Shown here: positions 40,058 to 49,336 of the stretch, one piece after another | Numbering within the stretch: the stretch's first letter is position 1 | Layout of the letters: each line of letters begins with the position of its first letter | DNA from: Desulfoluna butyratoxydans | Lineage (GTDB): Bacteria; Desulfobacterota; Desulfobacteria; Desulfobacterales; Desulfolunaceae | Length of the DNA stretch: 64,000 nt | Assembly: GCF_900699765.1 (NCBI RefSeq) | Contig: NZ_CAADHO010000002.1 | Span: forward strand, 62,001 to 126,000 | Direction: 5' to 3' | Translations under genes and position numbers: made by a program | Notes under the pieces: model-generated | The model's input: the letters and a program-made list of their open reading frames with translations, nothing else | Database searches by the model: none | What the model was told of the DNA's origin: nothing

Positions 40058-42439
40058 ATGGGAATTGCGCTGGACAAATTGACGGAAGGCCAACGGGCCG
40101 ATATCGCAAAATCGTTGTTTTGTGTGGATAAAAATGCCTCTACGGAGGCTGAGCTTCGGGGCCTTTGCCCAATCCATCTGGAGAGTCATCCATCCTTCAG
40201 TTACAACGTGAAAAAGGACGTTTACAATTGCCTTGGGTGTCAGGCAAGCGGCGACCTGGTGAAGCTTTACTGCCAGTGCCGGGGCCTGGATGCCAAGGAT
40301 GGGTTTAAATCTTTTCTACAGGAGTACGGCATCGAGACCGACCGCAAGGCCCCTGTGGGAATCTCGACGCCTGCCCAACCCAAGCCAAAGACAAAGGCAG
40401 AGCCCGAATCAGACGCCCTTGATTACACCGCCATGCGGGAAGCCTGGGCCAAGTTTCCACCCCTGCCTGACACCTGGGTTGCACACCTGGCCCAGACCCG
40501 CATGTGGACCCGGGAAGCCATTGAGGCCCTTGACCTTCGGATGCAGACCCACAGACAGGACAGCAAAACAGGGGCGTTGGTTTTCATCAAAAACCCGGAC
40601 TGGCGGAAAATCGCCTTCCCCATCTATGAAGCCGGGGAACTGGTCAACATCATCCTCTACAAGCCCGGAGCTTCAGAATACAAGATGGTTTCCTGGGGCA
40701 AGGGTTTTGGCTCGACACGGCTGTTTCCCCCCGCCCCGCTTCATGATGGGCCGGTCCTTTATGTGGAGGGAATCACCGACGTGGTATGCGCCCTCTCCAT
40801 GGGTTTTAATCCCATCGGCCTCACCACCAAGCCAAAGAAGTGGTCCAAGAAGCACCTGAATCAGTTGATGGACCGGGACATCATCATGGCCCGAGACTGC
40901 GACCAGCCGGGTATGGAATACGGCGAGGTGGCCTGCCAGAACCTTTACACGGTGTGCCGAAGCCTGAAGCTCATCAACTGGCCCGGCTTTATGGGGCGTC
41001 GCGACGACGGCCAGTGGCCGGAAAAGCACGGCGAGGACCTCACCGACTTTTTTGCCAAGCACGGCCAGAACCCAGACGACCTGCAAAACCTCATCGACCA
41101 AGCCGAACCCTACGTCATGAAGGACCCTGGAGAGATCTCCTGCGCGCGAGAGTTCTTCTCCTATGGCGTTGGGGACCGACTCTCCTTCAAGCCTCGACTC
41201 CTGGCCGAGCGGATCCTCCAGGACCTTTCCCTTCTGAACGACCCGGAGACGGGCCTTCTGTACAAATGGAACAAGACCCACTGGGTGGTCTTCAAAGAGG
41301 ACCACGTCAAAAAGCGCTGTATCAAACTCCTCGGTGAGGAGTCCAAGGCCAACCGGGTAAGCGACGCGGCGCTTCAGGCGCGAGTGCTGAGCACCATCCC
41401 CCACGGCAGGGCGGTGAATGACCAGGATGACTGGGTGTGCCTTGAAACCAGCATGCTCAACTTGGAGACCCTCAAAACCCGGCCTCACCACATGTGCTTT
41501 TACAGCACCTGTTGCCTGCCTATCGACTACGACGCCCACACCAAAGCACAGCCGGAGCGGTGGTTCCAGTTCCTGGAGGAGACGATCCAGAACCCGGCAG
41601 TTATCGACCAGCTCCAAGAGTTCTTCGGGTACTGCCTGACCCGAGACACCCGGTATGGGAAAGCCCTTTTTCTCTTCGGGCCGGGAGCGGACGGCAAGTC
41701 CCTGGTGATCAAGATTCTTCGGTACATGGTAGGGATCCAGAACTGCTCTTCCATCGGCTTTGCTGACCTTGAAGACCAATTCCTCCGGTCCAGCCTCTAC
41801 AACAAGCTTTTAAACATCAGCACGGAGGTGGGGGCCAAGGCCCTTGACAGTCCGTTCTTCAAGGCCATTGTCACCGGGGATCCCATCACGGCGGCCTTCA
41901 AGCACCAGGACGCCTTTGACTTTACGCCCTATTGCAAGCTGATCTTCGCGGCCAACAAGAAGCCACGCGTCCTGGACAACTCGGACGGCTTCTTCAGGCG
42001 CGTCCTGCCCATCCAGTTTAAGCGACAATTTATGGGTAAAGACGCAGACACACAGCTTGAAGAGAAGCTCCTGGAGGAACTCTCCGAAATCTTCGCATGG
42101 TCCCTTGAGGGCCTCCATTGTCTGCGCAAGCAGGGGGGCTTTTCCCACAGCAAGGAAACCGATGATCTCCTCATGGAATACAAGTTCAGCAACAACCCGA
42201 TCCTGAGCTATGCCGAGGACCGGTGCGATGTGGGTAAGTCGGCAGGATACACCGCAAAGGATGTCCTGTTCAGGGATTACAACGAGTGGGCCAGGGGCCG
42301 TAATTTCGCCCCCATGAGCTACGACAACTTCTTTCGGGAGTTGTACCTGGCCATTGATTGCTTAGCTCAGTATCGGGCCCGTGAGGGGCAGAAAAGGGTG
42401 CAATGCGTCAAAAACATCAGCCTGAAGATTATCTCCTGA
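40058..42439 (+). CDS. P4-alpha-like primase-helicase
   Basis: Replication protein combining primase and SF3 helicase. The 793-residue protein has a CHC2-type zinc finger (C37, H40, C58, C61), a Toprim-like region at about 230-290 (LYVEGITDVVCALSMGFNPI, then MARDCDQPG), a D5-N domain, and the helicase with Walker A GPGADGKS near 541-548. The sensor and arginine-finger stretch is DNSDGFFRRVLPIQF. AGAAAGGG eight bases upstream supports the ATG at 40058 over a GTG at 40034. The repeat-rich gap that follows is the likely origin it acts on. Confidence 0.9.
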   Translation: MGIALDKLTEGQRADIAKSLFCVDKNASTEAELRGLCPIHLESHPSFSYNVKKDVYNCLGCQASGDLVKLYCQCRGLDAKDGFKSFLQEYGIETDRKAPVGISTPAQPKPKTKAEPESDALDYTAMREAWAKFPPLPDTWVAHLAQTRMWTREAIEALDLRMQTHRQDSKTGALVFIKNPDWRKIAFPIYEAGELVNIILYKPGASEYKMVSWGKGFGSTRLFPPAPLHDGPVLYVEGITDVVCALSMGFNPIGLTTKPKKWSKKHLNQLMDRDIIMARDCDQPGMEYGEVACQNLYTVCRSLKLINWPGFMGRRDDGQWPEKHGEDLTDFFAKHGQNPDDLQNLIDQAEPYVMKDPGEISCAREFFSYGVGDRLSFKPRLLAERILQDLSLLNDPETGLLYKWNKTHWVVFKEDHVKKRCIKLLGEESKANRVSDAALQARVLSTIPHGRAVNDQDDWVCLETSMLNLETLKTRPHHMCFYSTCCLPIDYDAHTKAQPERWFQFLEETIQNPAVIDQLQEFFGYCLTRDTRYGKALFLFGPGADGKSLVIKILRYMVGIQNCSSIGFADLEDQFLRSSLYNKLLNISTEVGAKALDSPFFKAIVTGDPITAAFKHQDAFDFTPYCKLIFAANKKPRVLDNSDGFFRRVLPIQFKRQFMGKDADTQLEEKLLEELSEIFAWSLEGLHCLRKQGGFSHSKETDDLLMEYKFSNNPILSYAEDRCDVGKSAGYTAKDVLFRDYNEWARGRNFAPMSYDNFFRELYLAIDCLAQYRAREGQKRVQCVKNISLKIIS

Positions 42440-42489
42440 TGTCCCCCGCCCCCTTGAGTCCGTAAGGGACGCCGATTCCCCGAGAAAAT

Positions 42490-42738
42490 GGTCAGGGGTT
42501 GGTCAGGGGGTGGTCAGCCCTAAGCGCAAGACCCCTGACCGGATATCGCTAATAAAGTTGGGTTGATAGGTGGGGTGGTCAGCCCGGTCAACCCTAAACG
42601 CCACCTATTGCGTGTGCATGCGTTAAGAGCCCCCTTAAAAAAGTTTTTGATTTCTAAAAAAAAGGGCTGACCACCCTGACCAAACAATAGAATTCAGGCG
42701 CTTAACCCCTGACCGCCCCGCCTGACCGGGGGTGACCG
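42490..42738. repeat. Iteron-like GGTCAG repeats, candidate replication origin
   Basis: GGTCAG occurs at 42490, 42501, 42512 and 42577 (the first three exactly 11 bases apart). Its complement CTGACC occurs at 42535, 42667, 42676, 42709 and 42722, with near-matches (GGTCAA, GTGACC, TTGACC) nearby. Mostly direct copies lie to the left and inverted copies to the right of an A/T-rich core at about 42636-42663. This is the arrangement of an iteron origin. It lies just after the primase-helicase gene; in phage P4 the alpha protein binds such iterons. Confidence 0.6.
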
Positions 42739-42865
42739 GGTTGACCGGCGAGGGAAACGGGCCGGAGAGGCCCAAACGGCTTGGGTCCTTCTCAGGCTTT
42801 GCCCCATGCGGGGACTAATGAGCGCGATAGTTCTTCGCACTTAAATTTTAAAACGAGCTGGAACA

Positions 42866-43288
42866 ATGGAACATCGAGAAAATACAGACCAATGCAACAC
42901 AGCCAACGGCAGAGAGATCTTCACCCCCGCCGAGGCCGCCGATGCCTTCGGATCGGAGTTCCTGGACCTGGAGTGCTGCCGGGGCTGGATCCTGAACCGG
43001 ATCCACAAGGGCGAAGCCCGTTGTCCCGGGTGTGGATCTTCCATCCAGGACGAACAAAGGCTCTTCAGGTTTTGGAACGGAAAAAGATTGTCCTGCCCGG
43101 CCTGCGGGAAAAAGTTCACCAGCCTCACCGGGACCTTTCTCTCCGGAAGTCACATGGACCATCGCGCCCTCTTCCTGCTCTTCGTTTCTTTTGGTCAGGG
43201 CTGTAAGGCGCAGGAGACGGCCAGGCGGATCGGATGCGACCCGGCCACGGTGAGGAACTGGCGCAGGAAAATTGAAGGGATGAAATAG
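42866..43288 (+). CDS. Zinc-ribbon / helix-turn-helix DNA-binding protein
   Basis: The 140-residue protein has a zinc ribbon at about 53-90 (CPGCGSS...WNGKRLSCPACGKKF) and a C-terminal helix-turn-helix (CKAQETARRIGCDPATVRNW RRKIE). The ribbon-plus-HTH layout resembles the DNA-binding end of IS1/IS1595-type transposases, but no catalytic domain follows. It is placed between the origin-like repeats and terminase genes, so a late-gene regulator is a reasonable inference. Confidence 0.7.
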   Translation: MEHRENTDQCNTANGREIFTPAEAADAFGSEFLDLECCRGWILNRIHKGEARCPGCGSSIQDEQRLFRFWNGKRLSCPACGKKFTSLTGTFLSGSHMDHRALFLLFVSFGQGCKAQETARRIGCDPATVRNWRRKIEGMK

Positions 43289-43294
43289 AGACTT

Positions 43295-43849
43295 ATGACA
43301 GACACACTTCCAAACCCCAAGGCCATCACGGCCTACCTGAAGGAGGCCGGGTACAAAGTCAGTCAGTCCACGGTGTACAAGCACCGGGACGAAGGCCGGA
43401 TCCCGGTACAGAAAAATGGGTCATTCCTGGTGAAGGATGTCGACCGGTATGCGGCCATGCACCTGAAGCCCTTGGACGGATCCAAAATGAATGAAGGCAT
43501 GGAAGAGCTTCAAAAGGAGAAGCTCCAGGCTGAAACCAAAAAAGTGAAAGCCCAGGCAGAGCACTGGAGCATCAAGACCCTGGTGGAATCCGGGCAATAT
43601 ATCGACCGGGAACTGTTTAACCGGGAGCTGGCCGCGCGCGCCTCCATCTTCAAAAAAGACCTGGAGACCTTCGTCAGGACCCAGTCCGGAAAGATGATCC
43701 GACTGGTCGATGGCAATGCCGAGCTGGGGCCTGACCTCATTAATTTTTGGTTGGAGAAACTGGAGATTTTTATCGGGCGGTACTCACAGCCCAAGAAGTG
43801 GCAGGTCAAAACGGCACCCCTGACAGAGCCCGAGGAGGAGACAGAATGA
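43295..43849 (+). CDS. Terminase small subunit-like protein
   Basis: The 184-residue protein has an N-terminal winged-helix region (NPKAITAYLKEAGYKVSQST VYKHRDEGRIP), as in lambda Nu1-type small terminases. A coiled segment (MEELQKEKLQAETKKVKAQA) and a C-terminal domain that would bind the large subunit follow. Its stop overlaps the large subunit start by four bases (ATGA). The small subunit selects DNA for packaging; in satellites it can redirect helper capsids. The assignment rests largely on context. Confidence 0.75.
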   Translation: MTDTLPNPKAITAYLKEAGYKVSQSTVYKHRDEGRIPVQKNGSFLVKDVDRYAAMHLKPLDGSKMNEGMEELQKEKLQAETKKVKAQAEHWSIKTLVESGQYIDRELFNRELAARASIFKKDLETFVRTQSGKMIRLVDGNAELGPDLINFWLEKLEIFIGRYSQPKKWQVKTAPLTEPEEETE

Positions 43850-45768
43850 TAGAGCATGTAGTCTTTACAGAGGCCGAGCGAAGTGTGTTCAAGCCAAAAG
43901 AGAAGGTTACTGTTTCCCAGTGGGCAGAAAAACACCGGTGGGTGGCCAAGGGCCCGGCGCAAGGGCTCTGGACCAATGACCTTACACCGTATCTGGTGGA
44001 GCCCATGGATGCCTGGAACAAACCCTGGGTGCAGAAGATCCTTCTCTGCTTTGCCCCGCAGACAGGAAAGACCCAGGTGGCAATCAACTGCATGTGTTAT
44101 GCGGCGGACCAGGACCCGGATCCAGCGATGTATGTGATGCCGGACGAAAAAGTTCTGAAGAGGATCAGCAGACGGCAGATCATTCCGGCCTTCAAAGGCT
44201 CCCCGCGTACCGCCAGCCTGTTGAGTAAGAAAGCCGATGACGTTTCGACATACGCCATCAACTTCACCAATGGCATGGATCTTATGATGGCCTGGGCTAC
44301 TTCACCTGCCGTTATGGCATCCGAGTCTGTCCGGTACCTCTTCTTTGACGAGCCGGGCAAGTACCCTGAGTTTTCAGGGAAAGAGGCGGATCCCTTCAGC
44401 CTGGGGGAGGTAAGAACCAACGCCTACCCCTACACAAAGAAGATTCTCTACTTTTCCACCCCTGCGAAGCACGGGGGTGCTTTCTCCAGGATCATGGAAA
44501 AGGGAGTGGACCTCTGGTACCACTATGAAGCCCTCTGCCCTTTTTGCGGCACCTACCAAAAAATGGAGTTCGGAAGTATCCACTGGCCCAAAGGCTCCCA
44601 GGCGGATCCACGAACTGTCGTCAGGAAGAAGTCAGCCCGGTACACTTGCACCCATTGCCCCATCGAATGGGATGACATGGACCGAAACCGAGCCGTTCAG
44701 GAGGGCAGATGGGTCCCGGAAAAGGAAGTGGACCGGCCTATTTTTGTAGGATATCACCTTCCGTCCTGGTACTCGCCCTTTGTGAGTCTCTCCGATGTGG
44801 CGGAGGCGTTCCTGGAGGGGCTTGACGACCCTAAGCAGATGGTTGCCTTTGACACCCAGCACAAGGCCGTATCGCACAGACCGATCATGGCCACAACCAG
44901 TGAGTCCGAGCTTCTCGCCCACAAAACCGATATCCCTCCGGGCATCGTGCCCAAAGAGGCCATCGCCCTTACCTGTGGTATCGACATGCAGAAGAGCAAC
45001 TTCTATTTTGTGGTCAGGGCTTGGGACGAGGGCCTCACAAGCTGGCTCATCCAGTACGGGACCCTCTCCGATTGGGATGATGTGGAAAACCTTGTCTTCA
45101 ACACCCGGTATCCCGTCCAGGGCACCACGGAGACCAAAGGGATCTTTCGGGCCGCCCTGGACACCGGCGGAGGGATCAATGCCGATGACGACTGGTCCCG
45201 AACCCAAGAGGCCTATGAATGGCTGAGGGATAACAGCCGGGGCGTTATCTTCGGAATCAAGGGGGCTTCCAAAGAACCGTTTGACACGGTGCAGGTAAAA
45301 ATCATGGACAGGATGCCTAAAAGCCGAAAGCCCATTCCCGGCGGCCTGGAGCTTCGCCTCCTGCACACACAGAGACTGAAAAGCTTGTTGCATTCCCGAT
45401 TGCAGCGTAAAGAAGCCGACCCGGAAACAGGCCGCAAAGAACAAAACCAAAGGTTCTATCTTCACTCCGAAACCGGCCCGGACTACGCCAAGCAGTTCCT
45501 GGCCGAAGAGAAACGCTGGGATCAAAAGGGCAAGAAGTTTCATTGGGAACAGATCGGGGGCCGGGCCAACCACCTCCTGGACTGCGAGGTCTACGCGGCC
45601 GCCTGTGCCGACTCGTCTTGGACGCCAAGCATCCAGTTTTTAGCAAAGGTCGAAGAGAAGAAAAAAGCCGCCCCCAAGCCCAAACCGGCGCCGAAGACAG
45701 AACCCCAGGACGTCCGACAAAGAATCACAGGAAATCGAAACCGGCCCAGCTGGTACAACAAGAGGTAA
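43846..45768 (+). CDS. Terminase large subunit (lambda GpA family)
   Basis: The 640-residue packaging motor has an N-terminal ATPase with Walker A PQTGKT (71-76) and Walker B LFFDEPGKYP (about 163-172). A zinc-ribbon-like insertion (CPFCGTYQKM...CTHC) and a nuclease domain beginning CGIDMQKSNFYFVV complete it. The ATG at 43846 overlaps the small subunit gene. A Lys/Pro-rich tail ends the protein. No portal or head gene follows, only a small HTH gene and attR, so any packaging would depend on another phage. Confidence 0.92.
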   Translation: MIEHVVFTEAERSVFKPKEKVTVSQWAEKHRWVAKGPAQGLWTNDLTPYLVEPMDAWNKPWVQKILLCFAPQTGKTQVAINCMCYAADQDPDPAMYVMPDEKVLKRISRRQIIPAFKGSPRTASLLSKKADDVSTYAINFTNGMDLMMAWATSPAVMASESVRYLFFDEPGKYPEFSGKEADPFSLGEVRTNAYPYTKKILYFSTPAKHGGAFSRIMEKGVDLWYHYEALCPFCGTYQKMEFGSIHWPKGSQADPRTVVRKKSARYTCTHCPIEWDDMDRNRAVQEGRWVPEKEVDRPIFVGYHLPSWYSPFVSLSDVAEAFLEGLDDPKQMVAFDTQHKAVSHRPIMATTSESELLAHKTDIPPGIVPKEAIALTCGIDMQKSNFYFVVRAWDEGLTSWLIQYGTLSDWDDVENLVFNTRYPVQGTTETKGIFRAALDTGGGINADDDWSRTQEAYEWLRDNSRGVIFGIKGASKEPFDTVQVKIMDRMPKSRKPIPGGLELRLLHTQRLKSLLHSRLQRKEADPETGRKEQNQRFYLHSETGPDYAKQFLAEEKRWDQKGKKFHWEQIGGRANHLLDCEVYAAACADSSWTPSIQFLAKVEEKKKAAPKPKPAPKTEPQDVRQRITGNRNRPSWYNKR

Positions 45769-45772
45769 TGCA

Positions 45773-45967
45773 ATGATTGAACGGACAATAAATGTAATAA
45801 AAGCGGCAGAAATGATCTCTTGCTCACGGGCACATGCCTACAGGCTTTTGGAGGCGGGTGAGATAGAGGGGTATTATACGGGGAACCGGCGGGGTCTGCG
45901 GGTGATTGAGAAGAGTGTGGTGGAGTTTATTGCGAGACGAAAGGAGGAGGCTGGAGTGGGAATTTAG
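45773..45967 (+). CDS. Small HTH protein (excisionase-like)
   Basis: The 64-residue protein contains NVIKAAEMISCSRAHAYRLL EAGEIEGYY, a HTH_17-type winged helix as in excisionases and small phage regulators. It starts four bases after the terminase gene and ends just before the second candidate parS and attR. With the one at 27166-27342 the element has two such proteins; which acts as Xis is undecided. Confidence 0.7.
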   Translation: MIERTINVIKAAEMISCSRAHAYRLLEAGEIEGYYTGNRRGLRVIEKSVVEFIARRKEEAGVGI

Positions 45968-45970
45968 AGA

Positions 45971-45986
45971 TGTCTACGCGTAGACA
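45971..45986. promoter_or_regulatory. Candidate parS site 2 (near attR)
   Basis: TGTCTACGCGTAGACA, identical to the palindrome in parB, here extended by one base pair on each side to a perfect 18-mer (45970-45987). It sits 157 bases inside attR, so in the circular form it would lie near the integrase end. Confidence 0.65.
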
Positions 45987-46143
45987 TTTATCGCAAATCT
46001 GTAAACACGGAATGTTGTGCCCAAATTGTGCCCGTCACGTAAAAATAAAGTGGCACCCGATCACGCGCCACCAAAAATGAAACTCGAAAGCCCCGTCATT
46101 CAAGGCTTTCAAAATGCGCCGTTTTTGGAATCCGCCTTAATTC

Positions 46144-46189
46144 GATTCCTAATCCATGTGCGCAAGTTCAATTCTTGCTGGGGGTACCA
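46144..46189 (+). repeat. attR (46-bp direct repeat, copy 2)
   Basis: Perfect copy of 25810-25855, the 3' part of tRNA-Arg, without the 5' half of the tRNA. It marks the right end of the integrated element. Confidence 0.95.
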
Positions 46190-46214
46190 TCCTATAAAAA
46201 TATACGCATGTTTC

Positions 46215-46246
46215 AAAGGGTTGGGACGATTGTCCCAACCCTTTTT
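46215..46246 (+). terminator. Intrinsic terminator, original tRNA-Arg terminator
   Basis: AAAGGGTTGGGAC pairs perfectly with GTCCCAACCCTTT and is followed by a T-run. Before integration it would have lain right after the tRNA-Arg. The remaining 46247-46691 holds a GCCTCCGG-type intergenic repeat (46303-46345) and no recognisable gene. Confidence 0.8.
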
Positions 46247-46691
46247 GCGTTGAGGCCTCACCACGTCCCACCCCAGGATCAGCGCATGTAAAAATTCTGT
46301 TGCCTCCGGCGGGTCGCTTTTTGAATAAAGCTCCGCAAAAACGTTCCGGTAATCAAGACGCTTATCTCCAGCCCCGCAGGGGCTATCCCCTGTAGGGACG
46401 CATCCTCAAAAAACAAAACCTGGTTGTCAAACGGTTCAAAAGGTTGACCTTCGACAGGGCCTCCGGAGGCAAAAATCCAAATGCGTTAACCCTGACGTTC
46501 CACCGCCTTCGCATTGCCGCCCGGCCTTCCCCGTGATATATTAACAATGTTAGCGCTTTTGACACCCCTTACCCGGCACTTGTCTCCCGTTTCCCTCTCC
46601 TCCGCCGGGCAGGTCAACATGCCGCGGCCCTTTGCCCTTCCCGCTGCCGTTCGTATGGTGCACCGACCACATCGGCAGCCTGGAGATCCCC

Positions 46692-48719
46692 ATGAAAAAG
46701 TCACGCCCCCCACATTGTCGTGCCATCATTGCGTGGACCCTCGCCATCGGGCTTTGCCTGGCCCTGCCGGCCGGTGCCACCGAAGACTTTACCGAACTCT
46801 CCATCGAAGAGCTTGCCAACATCGAGGTCACCTCGGTCTCCCGGAAACCCCAGAAGCTCTCCCACGCCCCGTCGGCCATCTTTGTCATCACCTCCGACGA
46901 TATCAGGCGCTCCGGGGTCACCAATATCCCGGACGCCCTGCGCATGGTCCCGGGCATTCAGGTGGCCCGCATCTCTTCGAGCAAATGGGCCATCACCGCC
47001 CGGGGGTTCAACAGCCAGTTCGCCAACAAGCTCCTCGTCCAGATGGACGGCCGCACCCTCTACTCGCCCCTCTTCTCCGGGGTGTTCTGGGAAGACCAGA
47101 CCACCCTTTTAGAGGACATCGACCGCATCGAGGTGATCCGGGGCCCCGGTGCCAGCCTCTGGGGAGCCAATGCCGTCAACGGCATCATCAACATCATCAC
47201 CAAGACATCGGACAAAACCCAGGGGGCCCTTGCCACCAACCGCGTCGGTACCCTGGAGCGCAGCGGCGGCGGCGCCCGCTACGGTGGCGAGGCCGGATCC
47301 AAAGGCCACTACCGCCTCTACGCCACCTACGCCAACCGGGATGAGTCCGTCAGTCCCGAAGGCGAAGGCAGCGGCGACTCCTGGGACACCCTCCAGGGTG
47401 GGTTCCGCAGCGACCTTACCCCCACGGCCGAGACGCGCCTCACCTTCCAGGGTGACGTGTACTCCGGGCGATTCAACGAGCGAACAAATCTCCCGTCCCT
47501 TTCCGCGCCCTACACCACCTTGTACGAAAACGAAAACGACTCCAGGCACATGAACCTGCTGAGCCGCGTCACCCGCAGCCTGTCCACCACCTCGGAGTTC
47601 ACCTTCCAGGCCTACTATGACCGCTCGGAAAAAGAAGAGAACGACCTCTCCTGGGAAGGAGACCTTGCCGACCTCGACTTTCAGCACCGGTTCCAGCCCC
47701 TTTCAGGCCACGAGGTGATCTGGGGACTAGGCTACCGCTACTATTCGGACACCATCGAGTTCAGCGACAACTTTTCCCTGGCCTCCCCCTCCACCACCGA
47801 CCATCTCATCAGCACCTTTCTCCAGGATGAAATCACCCTCACACCGTCGCTGCAGCTCACCGTGGGCACCAAGCTGGAGCACAACGACTACACCGGAGTG
47901 GAGATTCAACCCAACGCCCGGCTTCTCTGGGCACCCAATGCGATCCACAGCACCTGGCTTGCCGTCTCCCGGGCCGTGCGCACCCCCAACCGATCCGAAA
48001 CCCAGATCCGGATCCGCCAGGGGGTTATACCGCCGGGGACCCCGGTCAATCCCTCTCCCCTCCCCCTGGAGGTGCTCATCACAGGGGACGAGGACTTCGA
48101 ATCCGAAAAACTCATCGCCTTAGAGGCCGGGTACCGCCTCACGCCGGATCCCTTGTTCTCTCTGGACCTGGCACTCTTTTACAACAGCTACGACGACCTC
48201 AGCGGCTACCTCACCGCCGACCCGGTGCCGAACATAGGGGCGACCCCGCCCCGCGTCACCCTGGAGACTACCATCAACAACGGCATGGAGGGCCACACCT
48301 GGGGCCTGGAGGTTGCTTCCAACTGGGCCCCCCGCCCCAACTGGCGGCTCCAGGCCTCCGGCACCCTCTTCCAGGCCAGCTACGACACCAAGTCCGGCTA
48401 CGAGGGAAGCTTTTCCGATGACACCGATGACGCAGCGCCCAAGGTCCAGTTCTCCCTGCGATCCGGCCTGGACCTGTCACCAAAGGTGACCCTGGACCTC
48501 TGGCTCCGTCACATGGACGATATTCAGGAGGGCCGCGTGGATGCCTACACCGAACTCGACGCACGCCTTGCCTGGAAACCGCAGAAGGGCGTCGAGCTCT
48601 CTATCACCGGCCAGAACCTCCTCCACGAAAGCCACGCGGAGTTCGCCGAGTCCCTTCTGTGGGTCGCGCCCACGGAAGTGGAGCGTTCCGTCCACGCCCA
48701 GGCGACCCTTGCCTTTTAA
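46692..48719 (+). CDS. TonB-dependent outer-membrane receptor
   Basis: The 675-residue protein has a signal peptide (about 1-29), then a plug domain with IEELANIEVTSVSRKPQKLS, IPDALRMVPGIQVARI and IEVIRGPGASLWGANAVNGI, and a barrel ending in the aromatic/hydrophobic VERSVHAQATLAF. The substrate is not evident. The ATG at 46692 gives a proper signal peptide; upstream in-frame codons do not. The gene is followed by a YfiR-like protein and a hybrid histidine kinase, a recurring trio in which the receptor may act as an input for the kinase. Confidence 0.9.
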   Translation: MKKSRPPHCRAIIAWTLAIGLCLALPAGATEDFTELSIEELANIEVTSVSRKPQKLSHAPSAIFVITSDDIRRSGVTNIPDALRMVPGIQVARISSSKWAITARGFNSQFANKLLVQMDGRTLYSPLFSGVFWEDQTTLLEDIDRIEVIRGPGASLWGANAVNGIINIITKTSDKTQGALATNRVGTLERSGGGARYGGEAGSKGHYRLYATYANRDESVSPEGEGSGDSWDTLQGGFRSDLTPTAETRLTFQGDVYSGRFNERTNLPSLSAPYTTLYENENDSRHMNLLSRVTRSLSTTSEFTFQAYYDRSEKEENDLSWEGDLADLDFQHRFQPLSGHEVIWGLGYRYYSDTIEFSDNFSLASPSTTDHLISTFLQDEITLTPSLQLTVGTKLEHNDYTGVEIQPNARLLWAPNAIHSTWLAVSRAVRTPNRSETQIRIRQGVIPPGTPVNPSPLPLEVLITGDEDFESEKLIALEAGYRLTPDPLFSLDLALFYNSYDDLSGYLTADPVPNIGATPPRVTLETTINNGMEGHTWGLEVASNWAPRPNWRLQASGTLFQASYDTKSGYEGSFSDDTDDAAPKVQFSLRSGLDLSPKVTLDLWLRHMDDIQEGRVDAYTELDARLAWKPQKGVELSITGQNLLHESHAEFAESLLWVAPTEVERSVHAQATLAF

Positions 48720-48771
48720 CCCCAACGCGGCAGGCCACGTTTCTCGGTATTCCGCACGTTTTCTCAAGGTC

Positions 48772-49317
48772 ATGAACAGCAAGCAACGCCTCACCATCAC
48801 CGTTCTTGTCTTCTGCATCGCTCTTTTCAGCGTGGGACCTGCCCGTGTGTCTGCGGAACCGGCAACGGAGAGCCGCATCAAAGCGGCCTATCTCCTGAAC
48901 TTCGCCCGGTTCGTGACCTGGCCCGAGGAGGCCTTTGACAACAGCGTCGCCCCCATCGTGCTCTGCGTCCTGGGTGACGACCCCATTGACTCCGCCCTGC
49001 CCACCATCCAGTACAAACGGGTCCAGAACCGGCCCCTGGAGATCCGCCACATCACCAGCTTAGGGGAGTTGCCACGCTGCCACATGCTCTTTGTGGGGGA
49101 GACACCCCCGAAAACCATCCAGCAGGTCCTCACCGCCATCGGGACCCGGCCCATCCTTACCGTCAGCAGCCTCCCGGGCTTCTCCAGCCGGGGGGGCATG
49201 CTCACCTTTATAAAGACGGAAAACAAAATCCGTTTTGAAGTCAACCTGTCCACCACCCGGACAGCGGGACTCTCCATCAGCTCCCGCCTGCTCAAGCTTG
49301 CCCGGCTGGTGCCCTGA
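48772..49317 (+). CDS. YfiR/HmsC-like periplasmic protein (DUF4154)
   Basis: The 181-residue protein has a signal peptide (about 1-31). It contains [33 protein letters not shown] and [26 protein letters not shown], the pattern of the DUF4154 family. YfiR is a periplasmic inhibitor of the diguanylate cyclase YfiN. Here it lies between a TonB-dependent receptor and a hybrid kinase, so it more likely feeds this kinase. The start is the ATG at 48772. Confidence 0.88.
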   Translation: MNSKQRLTITVLVFCIALFSVGPARVSAEPATESRIKAAYLLNFARFVTWPEEAFDNSVAPIVLCVLGDDPIDSALPTIQYKRVQNRPLEIRHITSLGELPRCHMLFVGETPPKTIQQVLTAIGTRPILTVSSLPGFSSRGGMLTFIKTENKIRFEVNLSTTRTAGLSISSRLLKLARLVP

Positions 49318-49336
49318 CACAGACACAGGCGATCCC

